41,465 nucleotides of DNA from Dehalococcoidales bacterium (lineage in GTDB: Bacteria; Chloroflexota; Dehalococcoidia; Dehalococcoidales; UBA2162). Made by a program: the position numbers and the translations under genes. The stretch covers positions 1 through 41,465 of the forward strand of contig JAUSGV010000008.1 of the NCBI GenBank assembly GCA_030648675.1, read 5' to 3'. Shown here in pieces: positions 8,259 to 16,428 of the stretch (its first letter is position 1; each line of letters opens with the position of its first letter). Under the pieces are notes generated by a model. It made no database searches. It was not told the origin of the DNA and saw only the letters and a program-made list of their open reading frames with translations.

Positions 8259-9001
8259 GCCGAAGGTACGATCTCGATAAATTCCTCCGGGAAATTGTGC
8301 CGGCTCAACTGCCAGGCTAAGCCCTGATTGTTCAACCAGATCAAAGCCTTTCTGGTGTCGCTGGCGATCCTGGCTTTATCGGAATTTTTCATGCGGAATT
8401 TGAACAGCCAGTAAGTAAATTCTTTCAGTTCCGTCAGGCTGGTGGATTGCAGCTGCGGCGCACCTTTTTCTTCCCTGAAGTTTCGCAGCAGCATAGCTTT
8501 GGTGGCGCCATAAACACGGCGGTGCGACTCATTCGTGACAAAATCGCTTTCCCGTGTCAGGCCGGCGGAGTGTCTTTCCTTTCTAACCTCTTCCTCGATA
8601 ACCAGGAGCAAAGCTTCTTCGACAGTTACACCGTAGAAGAAATTGAGATACTGATGGTGCTTCTTCCGGCCGAGCAATTCTTCAAATTCGTCCTCCGTCA
8701 GCGCCAGCGGCGGCTCACCGTGGAACAGGAATGCTGTCAATTCCGCCTCGGGAATATAATCTTCTACGGCTTCGCACAACCTTTCCGCCACCAGCAGCCA
8801 GTCCAAAGCTTCGTTGGCAATCAGGTAGTGGAAGGTACGGCCATTATGGGATTCTTCAGGCAGGTCCCATAGCCGTATCGACTCCAGCAGAGCCGCGTAC
8901 CAGTGCTTGCCGCTCAGAATGGCTTCCCTTAAATGCCTTATTGCCTCAGGTTCGTACGCGGCCGTCTCGGAGGACGATGGGTCTTGTGTATCATGCACCA
9001 T
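8249..9001 (-). CDS. conserved-looking hypothetical protein, acidic and helical
   Basis: A 250-residue protein that I do not recognise. It is rich in Glu, Leu and Ala with predicted long helices, has no signal peptide or membrane segment, and no metal-binding or P-loop motif. Codon use and composition match the flanking housekeeping genes, so it is very likely a real gene. It is convergent with valS and overlaps its last 10 bases. No Shine-Dalgarno sequence precedes the ATG; a TAAAAT element ends 10 bases before it, so the message may have a very short leader. A soluble regulatory or structural role is possible, but nothing in the sequence identifies it. Confidence 0.75.
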   Translation of the reverse strand: MVHDTQDPSSSETAAYEPEAIRHLREAILSGKHWYAALLESIRLWDLPEESHNGRTFHYLIANEALDWLLVAERLCEAVEDYIPEAELTAFLFHGEPPLALTEDEFEELLGRKKHHQYLNFFYGVTVEEALLLVIEEEVRKERHSAGLTRESDFVTNESHRRVYGATKAMLLRNFREEKGAPQLQSTSLTELKEFTYWLFKFRMKNSDKARIASDTRKALIWLNNQGLAWQLSRHNFPEEFIEIVPSAHV

Positions 9002-9115
9002 ATTGAGGCTATTTTAACACAGACGATGGCGAATAATGATTTACGATTAACGATTTAAGTATTTTTATGCAACCAGACCCATTTATAAATCATGAATCTT
9101 GAATCGTGGCAGCAA

Positions 9116-10834
9116 TCATTTCTTCAAGGCAGCCAGGAACTCGCGAAGCGGCCGCGTATTAAGCACATCTTTCGCTTCGCACCACCCGCGCCGGGCAATA
9201 CCGATGTCGAAACGCATAAAACCTAAGTGCTCGACAGAATGACTGTCGGTGCTCATAATCATTTTCACGCCTAATTCCCGGGCGCGGTAGATGTGCTTAT
9301 CCTTGAGGTCGAGCCGGCCGGGCGAGGCATTTATCTCCAGTATAGTACCGGTCCGGAGCGCCGCTTTGAAAAGCTCTTCCATATCCACCGCCACCGGCTC
9401 CCTGCCGGGCAGGAGACGGCACGTCGGGTGGGCATACATATCGACGTTCGGATTTTCCATCGCTTTGATGATGCGCCCCATCATCTTTTCCCGGCTTTCG
9501 TTAAATCCGGAATGTATCGAGGCGATGACAAAATCGAGCTTCACCAGTGCTTCGTCAGGCATATCAAGTTTGCCGTCGGCGTGGATATCGACCTCCATCC
9601 CTGTCAGTACGCGAATGCCCTTCAACTTTCGGTTCAACTCTTTTATTGCCGCTATCTGTTTACCCAGACGCTCGACATCCAGCCCTTTGGTAATTCCCAG
9701 CCCCCGCGAATGGTCGGTGATGGCAATGTACTCATAGCCCCGTTCCTTCGCCGCCGCCGCTTCGTCTTCAAGACTATCACGGCCGTCGCTCCAATCAGTA
9801 TGCACGTGCAGATCACCCTTGATATCGCCTAGCTCAATAAGCCTGGGGATTTCTCCTTTTGCCGCCTTTTCAATTTCGCGTCCCGCTTCCCTTATTTCCG
9901 GAGGTATGTACTGCAGACCCAACCGTTTATAAAATGCCTCTTCGGTGGCAAACTTTTCCAATTCTCCGGTCTTAACGTCGGTAATGCCGTACTCGGAAAG
10001 ACTGAATCCCTGTCGTAGTGCTCTCTTCCGCAATATTATGTTATGTTCTTTACTGCCTGTGAAATACTGCAGCAGGGAACCAAAGTCTTCGTGTTCCATG
10101 ATACGCAGGTCGACCTGGAGACCGCCGGCTACCCTGACGCTGGCTTTGGTCTGCCCGCGAGAAATTATCTCGTGAACGAATGGCAACGTGGTGAAAGCGT
10201 TAATCACTGCTTCAGCATCGCTGGCCGTACCCATTAGGTCGATGTCTCCTATCGTCTCGCGGAAACGGCGCAGGCTGCCGGCGGCAACCAGGTTTTTTAA
10301 TCCCGGGACATCCTTTAACTGTGCCGTGATTTCATCGACTACGGTCAGTGCTTCGCCGATGGGAATTCGCTGGTCTTTTCGCCGCAAGGCCTGGATGTTG
10401 TGCAAAATATTTTCGGCGGTCTTGTCGCCCATGCGGTAAAGTTTGCTCACCCGTCCGCTGACAATGGCGGCTTCGAGTTCTTCGATAGAGGTAATTCCAA
10501 GTTCAGTCGCGAGCAGATTGGCCGTTTTCGGCCCGACTCCGGGGATATCGAGGAAAGTCGTGATGCCTTTGGGGAATTCCTTTTTGGGGTCTTCGAAGAG
10601 TTTTAGTTTTCCAGTTTTCACGAGGTCAATAATCTTCTGTTCGATGGCCTCGCCCACGCCGGGGATTTCCCTGAGGTTCTTGCCTTCTTTGACAACCTGC
10701 TCCAGCTCAACCGATGAATGCTCGATGGAACGGGCCGCCTTCTGATAGGCACGGATCTTAAAGGGATTCTCCCCTTTCAGATCGAGGAGGTCGGCGACGT
10801 CATAGAAGACCTTGGCGATTTCGGTGTTGTTCAC
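9116..10834 (-). CDS. polX: PolX-type DNA polymerase beta/3'-5' exonuclease (PHP domain)
   Basis: A 572-residue family X DNA polymerase for gap filling in base excision repair. The order is an 8-kDa-like N-terminal domain, helix-hairpin-helix segments (IPGVGEAIEQKI, IPGVGPKTANLLA), a nucleotidyltransferase domain and a C-terminal PHP domain. The polymerase carboxylates are Asp197 and Asp199 (GDIDLM) plus Asp242 (LQVDLRIM). The PHP metal ligands are present: DLHVHTDWSDG from residue 341, ITDHSRG, GMEVDI, IASIHSGF, DMYAHP and the terminal STDSH. Both activities therefore look intact. The start is a GTG; there is no ribosome binding site and an AT-rich -10-like stretch abuts it. The neighbourhood contains another excision-repair gene, udg (19444). 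Confidence 0.95.
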   Translation of the reverse strand: MNNTEIAKVFYDVADLLDLKGENPFKIRAYQKAARSIEHSSVELEQVVKEGKNLREIPGVGEAIEQKIIDLVKTGKLKLFEDPKKEFPKGITTFLDIPGVGPKTANLLATELGITSIEELEAAIVSGRVSKLYRMGDKTAENILHNIQALRRKDQRIPIGEALTVVDEITAQLKDVPGLKNLVAAGSLRRFRETIGDIDLMGTASDAEAVINAFTTLPFVHEIISRGQTKASVRVAGGLQVDLRIMEHEDFGSLLQYFTGSKEHNIILRKRALRQGFSLSEYGITDVKTGELEKFATEEAFYKRLGLQYIPPEIREAGREIEKAAKGEIPRLIELGDIKGDLHVHTDWSDGRDSLEDEAAAAKERGYEYIAITDHSRGLGITKGLDVERLGKQIAAIKELNRKLKGIRVLTGMEVDIHADGKLDMPDEALVKLDFVIASIHSGFNESREKMMGRIIKAMENPNVDMYAHPTCRLLPGREPVAVDMEELFKAALRTGTILEINASPGRLDLKDKHIYRARELGVKMIMSTDSHSVEHLGFMRFDIGIARRGWCEAKDVLNTRPLREFLAALKK

Positions 10835-10934
10835 AGTATTATTTTATATCATCCGGAGGGTTTCCGCGGGTAACTCCGTACGAATCGGTCGAATGACAAA
10901 ACAAGCGTGGGTAGGCAAAAATCAATTTTTATGA

Positions 10935-11636
10935 TTAGTTTGAAACAGTAGGAGAGCGTGAAAGCCCTGCCACGTACAATGTAAGTTCCGGCAACTGCCG
11001 CTCCACTTGAAAGCCATTTTGTACCAGTAAGTCATGCATGGTCGGATTGCGGTAGATCAACCTTAATTTACGGGGATGGCGGGTTAAGCTTCTATTGAGT
11101 TTACCAATGGTATCGGCGAAGACAGCACCGGCAAACGGGTTATACATGTAGACAATTGATACATCGTCCGGAACCTCGTAATCCAAAACATTTGTGGAAA
11201 TCAATTCGACATTTCGACATTTGAGACGGTGCAGGTTCTTGCGGATGTTGCTCCGGGCAATCGCACAAAGATCTTCGGATTTTTCAACGCCAATCACTTT
11301 TTTAAAGTGATAATTGCGAGCCGCCACATAGACCATGCGACCTTTACCGGATCCAAAGTCGATGAAAACATCTTCACGTGAAACATTGTAACCGAGTGTA
11401 CCCTTGAGGTCCCACCAGTTCCCCGGTGTATAGGTATAGCCTGTGTTCGCATCAAAACCTAGCTTGTCGTAACTGACATCCTGGGCCGAATTGATTCCCA
11501 GCATTAAATCACCCAGGTATTGCTTCAGGAATCTCACTTTGCTGAATACCGCTTTCGGTAAGAAGCGCAGGACACACCTGACTGCCAAGCTTTCGCATTG
11601 CATCATCAGCCGATCCGCCCAGCCCTTTAGCCACAT
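10935..11636 (-). CDS. class I SAM-dependent methyltransferase, substrate unknown
   Basis: A 233-residue Rossmann-fold methyltransferase. Motif I is FIDFGSGKGR at residues 91-100, followed by the acidic residue of motif II in VIGVEKSEDL and a motif IV-like MYNPFAG. The FGSGKGR form resembles the DOT1-like/histone-methylation-type SAM domain found in many uncharacterised bacterial proteins. The first 60 residues are basic and hydrophobic and could contact membrane or a partner. It lies between secA and polX on the same strand with long gaps, so it is probably transcribed on its own. The fold call is secure; the substrate cannot be inferred. Confidence 0.85.
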   Translation of the reverse strand: MWLKGWADRLMMQCESLAVRCVLRFLPKAVFSKVRFLKQYLGDLMLGINSAQDVSYDKLGFDANTGYTYTPGNWWDLKGTLGYNVSREDVFIDFGSGKGRMVYVAARNYHFKKVIGVEKSEDLCAIARSNIRKNLHRLKCRNVELISTNVLDYEVPDDVSIVYMYNPFAGAVFADTIGKLNRSLTRHPRKLRLIYRNPTMHDLLVQNGFQVERQLPELTLYVAGLSRSPTVSN

Positions 11637-11941
11637 CCTAAAGATTTATCCTATAATTAATTTCATTCTTTCGTTTTTTTCGAAAATACGCATGAATCCG
11701 CATTTTACTCCCGGTATTGAACCCGTCCGATTTCTATCGACACAATTATTTAATAATCATTTTCTTTTTCCGGCAACTATCCTTTTGTTACCTAACCCAC
11801 ACCGATTCGTTCCCTCATACTGTGTCCCGTATGACCGAAGGGAATCGGGATATAACGAAGGGAATCGGGGTATATCCGAAGAAAATCGGGACTTTACAAA
11901 AGGGGGAGGTTAAGCTTCCGTTGATAGTCGTTCGCGGGCTA
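11637..11941. repeat. intergenic region with a dispersed repeat and 20-bp tandem units
   Basis: There is no convincing gene in these 305 bases. From 11802 to 11895 lies a repeat whose core reads CCGATTCGTTCCCTCATAC, then GTCCCGTATGACCGAAGGGA and ATCGGGA. The CGAAGGGAATCGGG motif then recurs about every 20 bases (about 11835, 11856 and, degenerate, 11877). Related copies occur at 16121-16172 (same orientation) and about 26978-27026 (core in opposite orientation). The left part (11640-11790) is AT-rich and featureless apart from acting as the upstream region of the methyltransferase gene. Confidence 0.65.
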
Positions 11942-14761
11942 TTATTTCCCGTGGCAGTGCTTGTATTTCTTGCCCGAACCGCAGTGGCAGGGGTCGTTGC
12001 GTCCGATCTTTTTATTACCGCCTGTCTTTTCCAACTCGCTCTGTCCGGTACCGCCGCCGGAAAGAACCTTCGTCATGGGTGAGACAGGCACCTGCGCCGG
12101 CGCTTCCTGCCGGGTAACAGTTACGTGATAGATCTGGTGTGCAACATCATGCTGAATAGTATCCTTCAATATCTGGAACTGCTGATATCCCTGATTTTTA
12201 TAGGCGTCGATGGCCTTCACCTGCCGTAGCTGCTCCCAACCGGCCTGGAGACGCATGTGTTCCATGTTAGTGAGATGCTCAACCCAGAGGTTATCTATAA
12301 CGCTAAGCATCAACAGCCCCTCTACCTTACGCATAATACCGGCAGTAACCTCGGCTTCTTTATTGTTATAGACAGCAATGGAAGCTTCAACCAGGGCATC
12401 TTCAAGCGGGATCTGCCCCATTGTAGCAGCCGAACTCTTGATCTCCGCCGGTACAGGGAATATTGTGCCGACCTCACCGAGCAACCCCTCCACATCCATT
12501 TCGCCTTCCGGTCCCGTGGCGGCATGAGAAGCGATGTCGTTGCGGATTTCATCCTCGACCATATCGAGAATGTTTGTCTTCAAGTCGCCGCCGCTTAATA
12601 CTTTGCGGCGGTCGGTGTAGATCAATTCACGCTGCTGGTTCACCACGTCGTCGTATTCCACCAGGCTTTTGCGGACATCGAAATTATATCCTTCAACCCT
12701 CACCTGAGCCCCTTCGATGGTGCGGTTGACCAGCTTGTTCTCGATGGCCATATTTTCGTCCATCCCCGCCCATTCCATGATGCCTTTGACACGGTCGCCG
12801 CCGAAGCGCCGGACGATGTCGTCTTCCAGTGAAACGTAAAAGCGGGTGCTGCCCGGATCCCCCTGGCGGCCGGAACGTCCGCGCAACTGGTTGTCGATAC
12901 GCCGCGATTCGTGCCGCTCGGTACCGATAACACAAAGGCCGCCTAGTTCGATAACTTTATCGTGGTCGGCCTGCCAATCCTTCGGTTCGCGACCTTCTGG
13001 ACTGCCGCCGAGAATAATGTCGACGCCGCGGCCGGCCATGTTGGTGGCTACGGTAACCGCTCCCAGCCGCCCCGCCTGTGCCACTATCAAACCTTCTTTC
13101 TCATGCAGCTTGGCGTTCAATACCTGGTGCGTTACGCCCTTCCGCTTTAACATATCGCTGAGGAGCTCGGATTTTTCGATGGATACGGTACCGATCAAAA
13201 CCGGCCTCTTTTGCTTGTAAAGCTCATCGATCTCGTTCACCACCGCCTTGAACTTCGTCGTCAGGTCCTTATAAATACGGTCGGGGTGGTCTTCGCGGAT
13301 AGCCGGCTTGTTGGTCGGGATCGTAACCACCTCGAGCTTATAAATCTTGTGAAACTCTTCCGCCTCGGTAGCGGCCGTACCGGTCATACCCGCGAGTTTC
13401 CGGTACATGCGGAAGTAGTTCTGAATGGTTATCGTGGCGTAGGTCTTGGTTTCTTCCTGTATCTTGACGTGCTCTTTGGCTTCGATGGCCTGGTGGAGCC
13501 CCTCGGAATAGCGGCGTCCCATCATCAGATGACCGGTAAATTCATCGACGATTATCACCTCACCGTCTTTGATCATGTACTGCTGGTCGCGCTTATAAAA
13601 CTCCTTGGCGGTAAGGGAATTTCTCAGGTGATGCATCAGGGAGACGTTCACCGGGTCATACAGGCTTTCCCCTTTCAGCATGCCTTCCTGCTTCAATATC
13701 CTTTCGACAGCAGCGTACCCGGAGTCGGTCGGTTCGATACTACGTTCCTTCTCTTTGACCTCGTAATCCGTTACGGGGTTTAATCTTTCCGCCAGTTTGG
13801 CAAAGTACTGGTAGGATTTTTCGGTCTGCGGCGCCGGCCCGCTGATGATAAGCGGGGTACGGGCTTCGTCAATAAGCAGGTTGTCCACCTCATCGACGAT
13901 GGCGTAGCTCTGCGGCAGGCGCTGTACGCACCGCGACAAATCCACGGCCATGTTATCGCGCAAATAATCGAACCCGAACTCGGCGCTGGTGCCATAGGTG
14001 ATATCCGCTTTATAGGCCTGCTGCCGTGTTATCGGCCGGAAATGCACCCAAAGCTTTTCTCCGGAGTCGAAGGCCGGGTCGTAAAGCCGCGACGGGGTAA
14101 AATCGTCCTGCGACTGTTGCGGGAATATGCTGGCAACAGTCAACCCCAGAGCATGAAAAACCGGCCCCATCCAGTAAGGGTCGCGCCGTGCCAGGTAATC
14201 GTTCACCGTAACCAGGTGGCAGCCTTTACCAGTCAGGGCGTTCAGGTACAGAGGCAGCGTGGCGACCAGCGTTTTGCCTTCGCCTGTCCTCATTTCGGCT
14301 ATCTTGCCCTGGTGCAGCACGATACCGCCGATCAACTGGACGTCGTAGTGGCGCTGGCCGATAGTTCTTTTCGCCGCTTCGCGAACCGCGGCGAAAGCTT
14401 CCGGCAGTAATTCTTCGAGGGCAGCGGTTTCGTCGTTCTGCTTGTCTTTCTCTATCTGGGCGACTTTATCTTCCAGGGATTTGACCTTGTAGGTCTCCCC
14501 CTGGCATTGCTGTTCGTCTTCGGCGGAGGCAATCCTTTGTTTCGCTTCATCCAGCTCTTTCCGGGCGTCAGCCAGGCGCTGCGTGACCTCGGCGGTCTGT
14601 TGCGCCAGATAATTTCGGAATTCTTGGGTTTTGCCGCGCAGTTCTTCGTCAGTTAACTTCTGAAACTCGGGCTCCAGTTCGTTTATTTGATGGACTAACG
14701 GCTGCAAACGATCGAGTGCTTTATCATTTGAATCAACCAGCTTTCCAAGCCATTTAAACAT
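11942..14761 (-). CDS. secA: preprotein translocase motor ATPase SecA
   Basis: A 939-residue ATPase that drives proteins through SecYEG at the cytoplasmic membrane. Walker A is MRTGEGKT (residues 157-164), the DEAD-type box is DEVD at 290-293, followed by the second helicase domain with TNMAGRGVDIILGG and RIDNQLRGRSGRQGDPGS. The C-terminus is a zinc-binding SEC-C motif (CHCGSGKKYKHCH), which usually binds SecB or phospholipid. Two stretches are longer than in E. coli SecA: a predicted coiled coil at about 52-115, before LPEAFAAVREA, and about 25 extra residues at about 213-245. A GGAAGGGGG ribosome binding site lies in a possible hairpin just upstream. A TATAAT box is at 14820-14825. Confidence 0.97.
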   Translation of the reverse strand: MFKWLGKLVDSNDKALDRLQPLVHQINELEPEFQKLTDEELRGKTQEFRNYLAQQTAEVTQRLADARKELDEAKQRIASAEDEQQCQGETYKVKSLEDKVAQIEKDKQNDETAALEELLPEAFAAVREAAKRTIGQRHYDVQLIGGIVLHQGKIAEMRTGEGKTLVATLPLYLNALTGKGCHLVTVNDYLARRDPYWMGPVFHALGLTVASIFPQQSQDDFTPSRLYDPAFDSGEKLWVHFRPITRQQAYKADITYGTSAEFGFDYLRDNMAVDLSRCVQRLPQSYAIVDEVDNLLIDEARTPLIISGPAPQTEKSYQYFAKLAERLNPVTDYEVKEKERSIEPTDSGYAAVERILKQEGMLKGESLYDPVNVSLMHHLRNSLTAKEFYKRDQQYMIKDGEVIIVDEFTGHLMMGRRYSEGLHQAIEAKEHVKIQEETKTYATITIQNYFRMYRKLAGMTGTAATEAEEFHKIYKLEVVTIPTNKPAIREDHPDRIYKDLTTKFKAVVNEIDELYKQKRPVLIGTVSIEKSELLSDMLKRKGVTHQVLNAKLHEKEGLIVAQAGRLGAVTVATNMAGRGVDIILGGSPEGREPKDWQADHDKVIELGGLCVIGTERHESRRIDNQLRGRSGRQGDPGSTRFYVSLEDDIVRRFGGDRVKGIMEWAGMDENMAIENKLVNRTIEGAQVRVEGYNFDVRKSLVEYDDVVNQQRELIYTDRRKVLSGGDLKTNILDMVEDEIRNDIASHAATGPEGEMDVEGLLGEVGTIFPVPAEIKSSAATMGQIPLEDALVEASIAVYNNKEAEVTAGIMRKVEGLLMLSVIDNLWVEHLTNMEHMRLQAGWEQLRQVKAIDAYKNQGYQQFQILKDTIQHDVAHQIYHVTVTRQEAPAQVPVSPMTKVLSGGGTGQSELEKTGGNKKIGRNDPCHCGSGKKYKHCHGK

Positions 14762-15005
14762 GTGTTTTACCTATCCCCCTTCCTGGGAGGGGAAGAATCC
14801 TTTTTATTTAGTTCCCTGTATTATATGCCAACTCTATCTTGTCATTGCGAGATTCAGCTTCGAGCTGAACCGAAGCAATCTCAATGAATGGTTTTTCGTA
14901 TTTCGTGCTTCGGATTTATCGTGTTTGGTTATTGCATCTTGGTTTTTGTAATTTGTTTGGAATTTGTATTTCGGGATTTGGAATTTCGTTAACTTTTTAG
15001 TTGTT
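14762..15005. repeat. intergenic region with a palindromic TGTCATTGCGAG-type repeat
   Basis: 14840-14886 is an imperfect inverted repeat: TGTCATTGCGAGATTC at the left end and GAAGCAATCTCAATGA at the right, with a GCTTCGAGC centre. A second member of the same family occurs at 21951-21983. From 14890 to 14995 the DNA is AT-rich and built of reiterated ATTTCG, TTTGG and AATTTG words, typical of decayed dispersed repeats. The secA -10 element (TATAAT on the minus strand, 14820-14825) abuts the repeat. Confidence 0.65.
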
Positions 15006-15956
15006 TCACGCTTGTTGTTCGGCAAACATTGCTCCAACCGATTGACCGGTATGAATACGGTGCATAGCTTCGCCAAGCAAGGGGGCTATCGATAAAACCG
15101 TAATCTTATCTAATTTCTTTGCCGCGGGAAGCGGCAACGAATCGGTAACGATAACTTCCTTGACAGGCGATGCGGAAATCCGCTGGATCGCCGGGCCGGA
15201 AAAAACGGGATGGGTGCAGCAGGCATACACCTCTGTAGCTCCCCGACCCAGCAAAGCGGTTACCGTATTTACCATGGAGCCGGCGGTATCGATCTCATCG
15301 TCCACCGTGAGGGCCACTTTTCCCTGTACGTCACCGATAACATTCAACGTTTCTGTATGTCCTGCGTTATCCACCCGCCGCTTTTCCATGATCGCCAGAG
15401 GGGCTTTCAGACGTTCGGCCGCGTCGCGGGCACGTTTGGAGATACCGATATCGGTAGCAACAACTACCAGGTCTTTGAGGTTCTTGTTCCGGAAATAATC
15501 CGTCAGCAAAGGGAGAGCGGTCAGCTCATCGACCGGTATGTTGAAAAAACCCTGGATCTGTGCTGCATGGAAGTCCATCGACAGCAGACGGTTGGCCCCG
15601 GCCGTCGTCAACAGGTCCGCGATCAGCCGCGCGGTGATGGGTACGCGGGGCTGGTCCTTTTTGTCGGTACGTCCGTAGGCGTAATAAGGCACAACCGCCG
15701 TAATACGCCCCGCGGACGCCCGCTTCAGGGCATCCAGCATGATCAAAAGCTCAACAAGGTTCTCATTAACGGGAGAGGACAGCGGTTGGATGACAAACAC
15801 GTCCCGTGAGCGGACGTTTTCCATAATACGCACGAATATATTATCATTGCTGAATTTAAATACCTCACATTTACCCAGAGGTATGCCCATATAATCACAA
15901 ACAGATTTGGCCAGCGCCGGATGGGCGTTGCCAGTAAAAACTTTCAACTCATCCAT
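15006..15956 (-). CDS. prs: ribose-phosphate pyrophosphokinase (PRPP synthase)
   Basis: A 316-residue class I PRPP synthase making PRPP from ribose 5-phosphate and ATP, for nucleotide, histidine and tryptophan synthesis. Diagnostic parts are the FVIQPLSSPVNENLVELLIM block, VVPYYAYGRTDKKD (PPi/ATP loop), MDFHAAQIQGFF and the PRPP-binding loop VDDEIDTAGSM. The flexible-loop segment reads VVATDIGISKRARDAAERL, a variant of the commoner SPDVGGVKRA. Length is typical. The start has a GGGAGGAAG ribosome binding site about 12 bases upstream. It is monocistronic or read together with secA downstream. Confidence 0.96.
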   Translation of the reverse strand: MDELKVFTGNAHPALAKSVCDYMGIPLGKCEVFKFSNDNIFVRIMENVRSRDVFVIQPLSSPVNENLVELLIMLDALKRASAGRITAVVPYYAYGRTDKKDQPRVPITARLIADLLTTAGANRLLSMDFHAAQIQGFFNIPVDELTALPLLTDYFRNKNLKDLVVVATDIGISKRARDAAERLKAPLAIMEKRRVDNAGHTETLNVIGDVQGKVALTVDDEIDTAGSMVNTVTALLGRGATEVYACCTHPVFSGPAIQRISASPVKEVIVTDSLPLPAAKKLDKITVLSIAPLLGEAMHRIHTGQSVGAMFAEQQA

Positions 15957-16428
15957 TAACTTCGGCTTCCTCCCGAAACGAATTCTGTTACGACAAATAT
16001 TATAGCACCAAACTCAAAACTAAAGACTGGGGATTGGGGATTGGTGATTTAAGGATTAAATCCGAAGCACGAACATCATCCCGATTACATACGGGATGGC
16101 TGCGGCTCAAAATCCGAAATGCCGATTCCTTACCTCATACGGCATCCCGCATGAATGGAGTGAATCGGGACAAGTTCGAATAACTGAAATTTTCGAAACC
16201 ATTCCGTGCCCGACACGCCTGCGTGCCATAACGCACTTCTGCGTGCAGGCACGGAATCCGGCTTCCCTCTTTTGTAAAGAGGGATTGAGGGAGATTTAAA
16301 AATCCCTCTGAATCTCCCTTTACGAAAGGGAGAGAAATTGCATCTTGGATTCCCCGTCTGCACGGGGAATAAAACTGTTAAAGCGCCGCAAAGGCGATAG
16401 TGCCGTGCTGGGGAACATCGCGACTCTT
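15957..16428. repeat. repeat-rich intergenic region between prs and glyA
   Basis: There is no gene in these 472 bases. 16022-16047 is a GGGGATTGGGGATTGG repeat that also occurs, inverted, inside ftsK (about 22676-22713). 16121-16172 is a copy of the CCGATTCCTTACCTCATAC repeat. 16196-16260 contains a GTGCCTGCACGCAGAAGTGC-type palindrome (minus sense). 16262-16345 holds two members of a CCCTCTTTTGTAAAGAGGG / CTCCCTTTACGAAAGGGAG family in inverted orientation, another copy of which is at 25868-25905. 16348-16370 is a simple hairpin, ATTCCCCG paired with CGGGGAAT. Some of these probably end glyA transcription. Confidence 0.6.
15999..16004 (-). promoter_or_regulatory. extended -10 promoter of prs
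   Basis: On the minus strand this reads TGCTATAAT, an extended -10 box (TG-n-TATAAT). No good -35 hexamer is seen at 17 bases, as is common when the extended element is present. Transcription would start near 15992, giving a leader of about 36 bases before prs. Confidence 0.5.

Noticed and set aside
8259..9000. Plus-strand frames 8447-8872 and 8731-9006
   Set aside because: They are antisense to the minus-strand 250-codon gene, which has better composition and a full-length frame.
9291..9832. Long plus-strand frames across polX
   Set aside because: They are antisense to conserved PHP-domain codons and show no protein-like composition.
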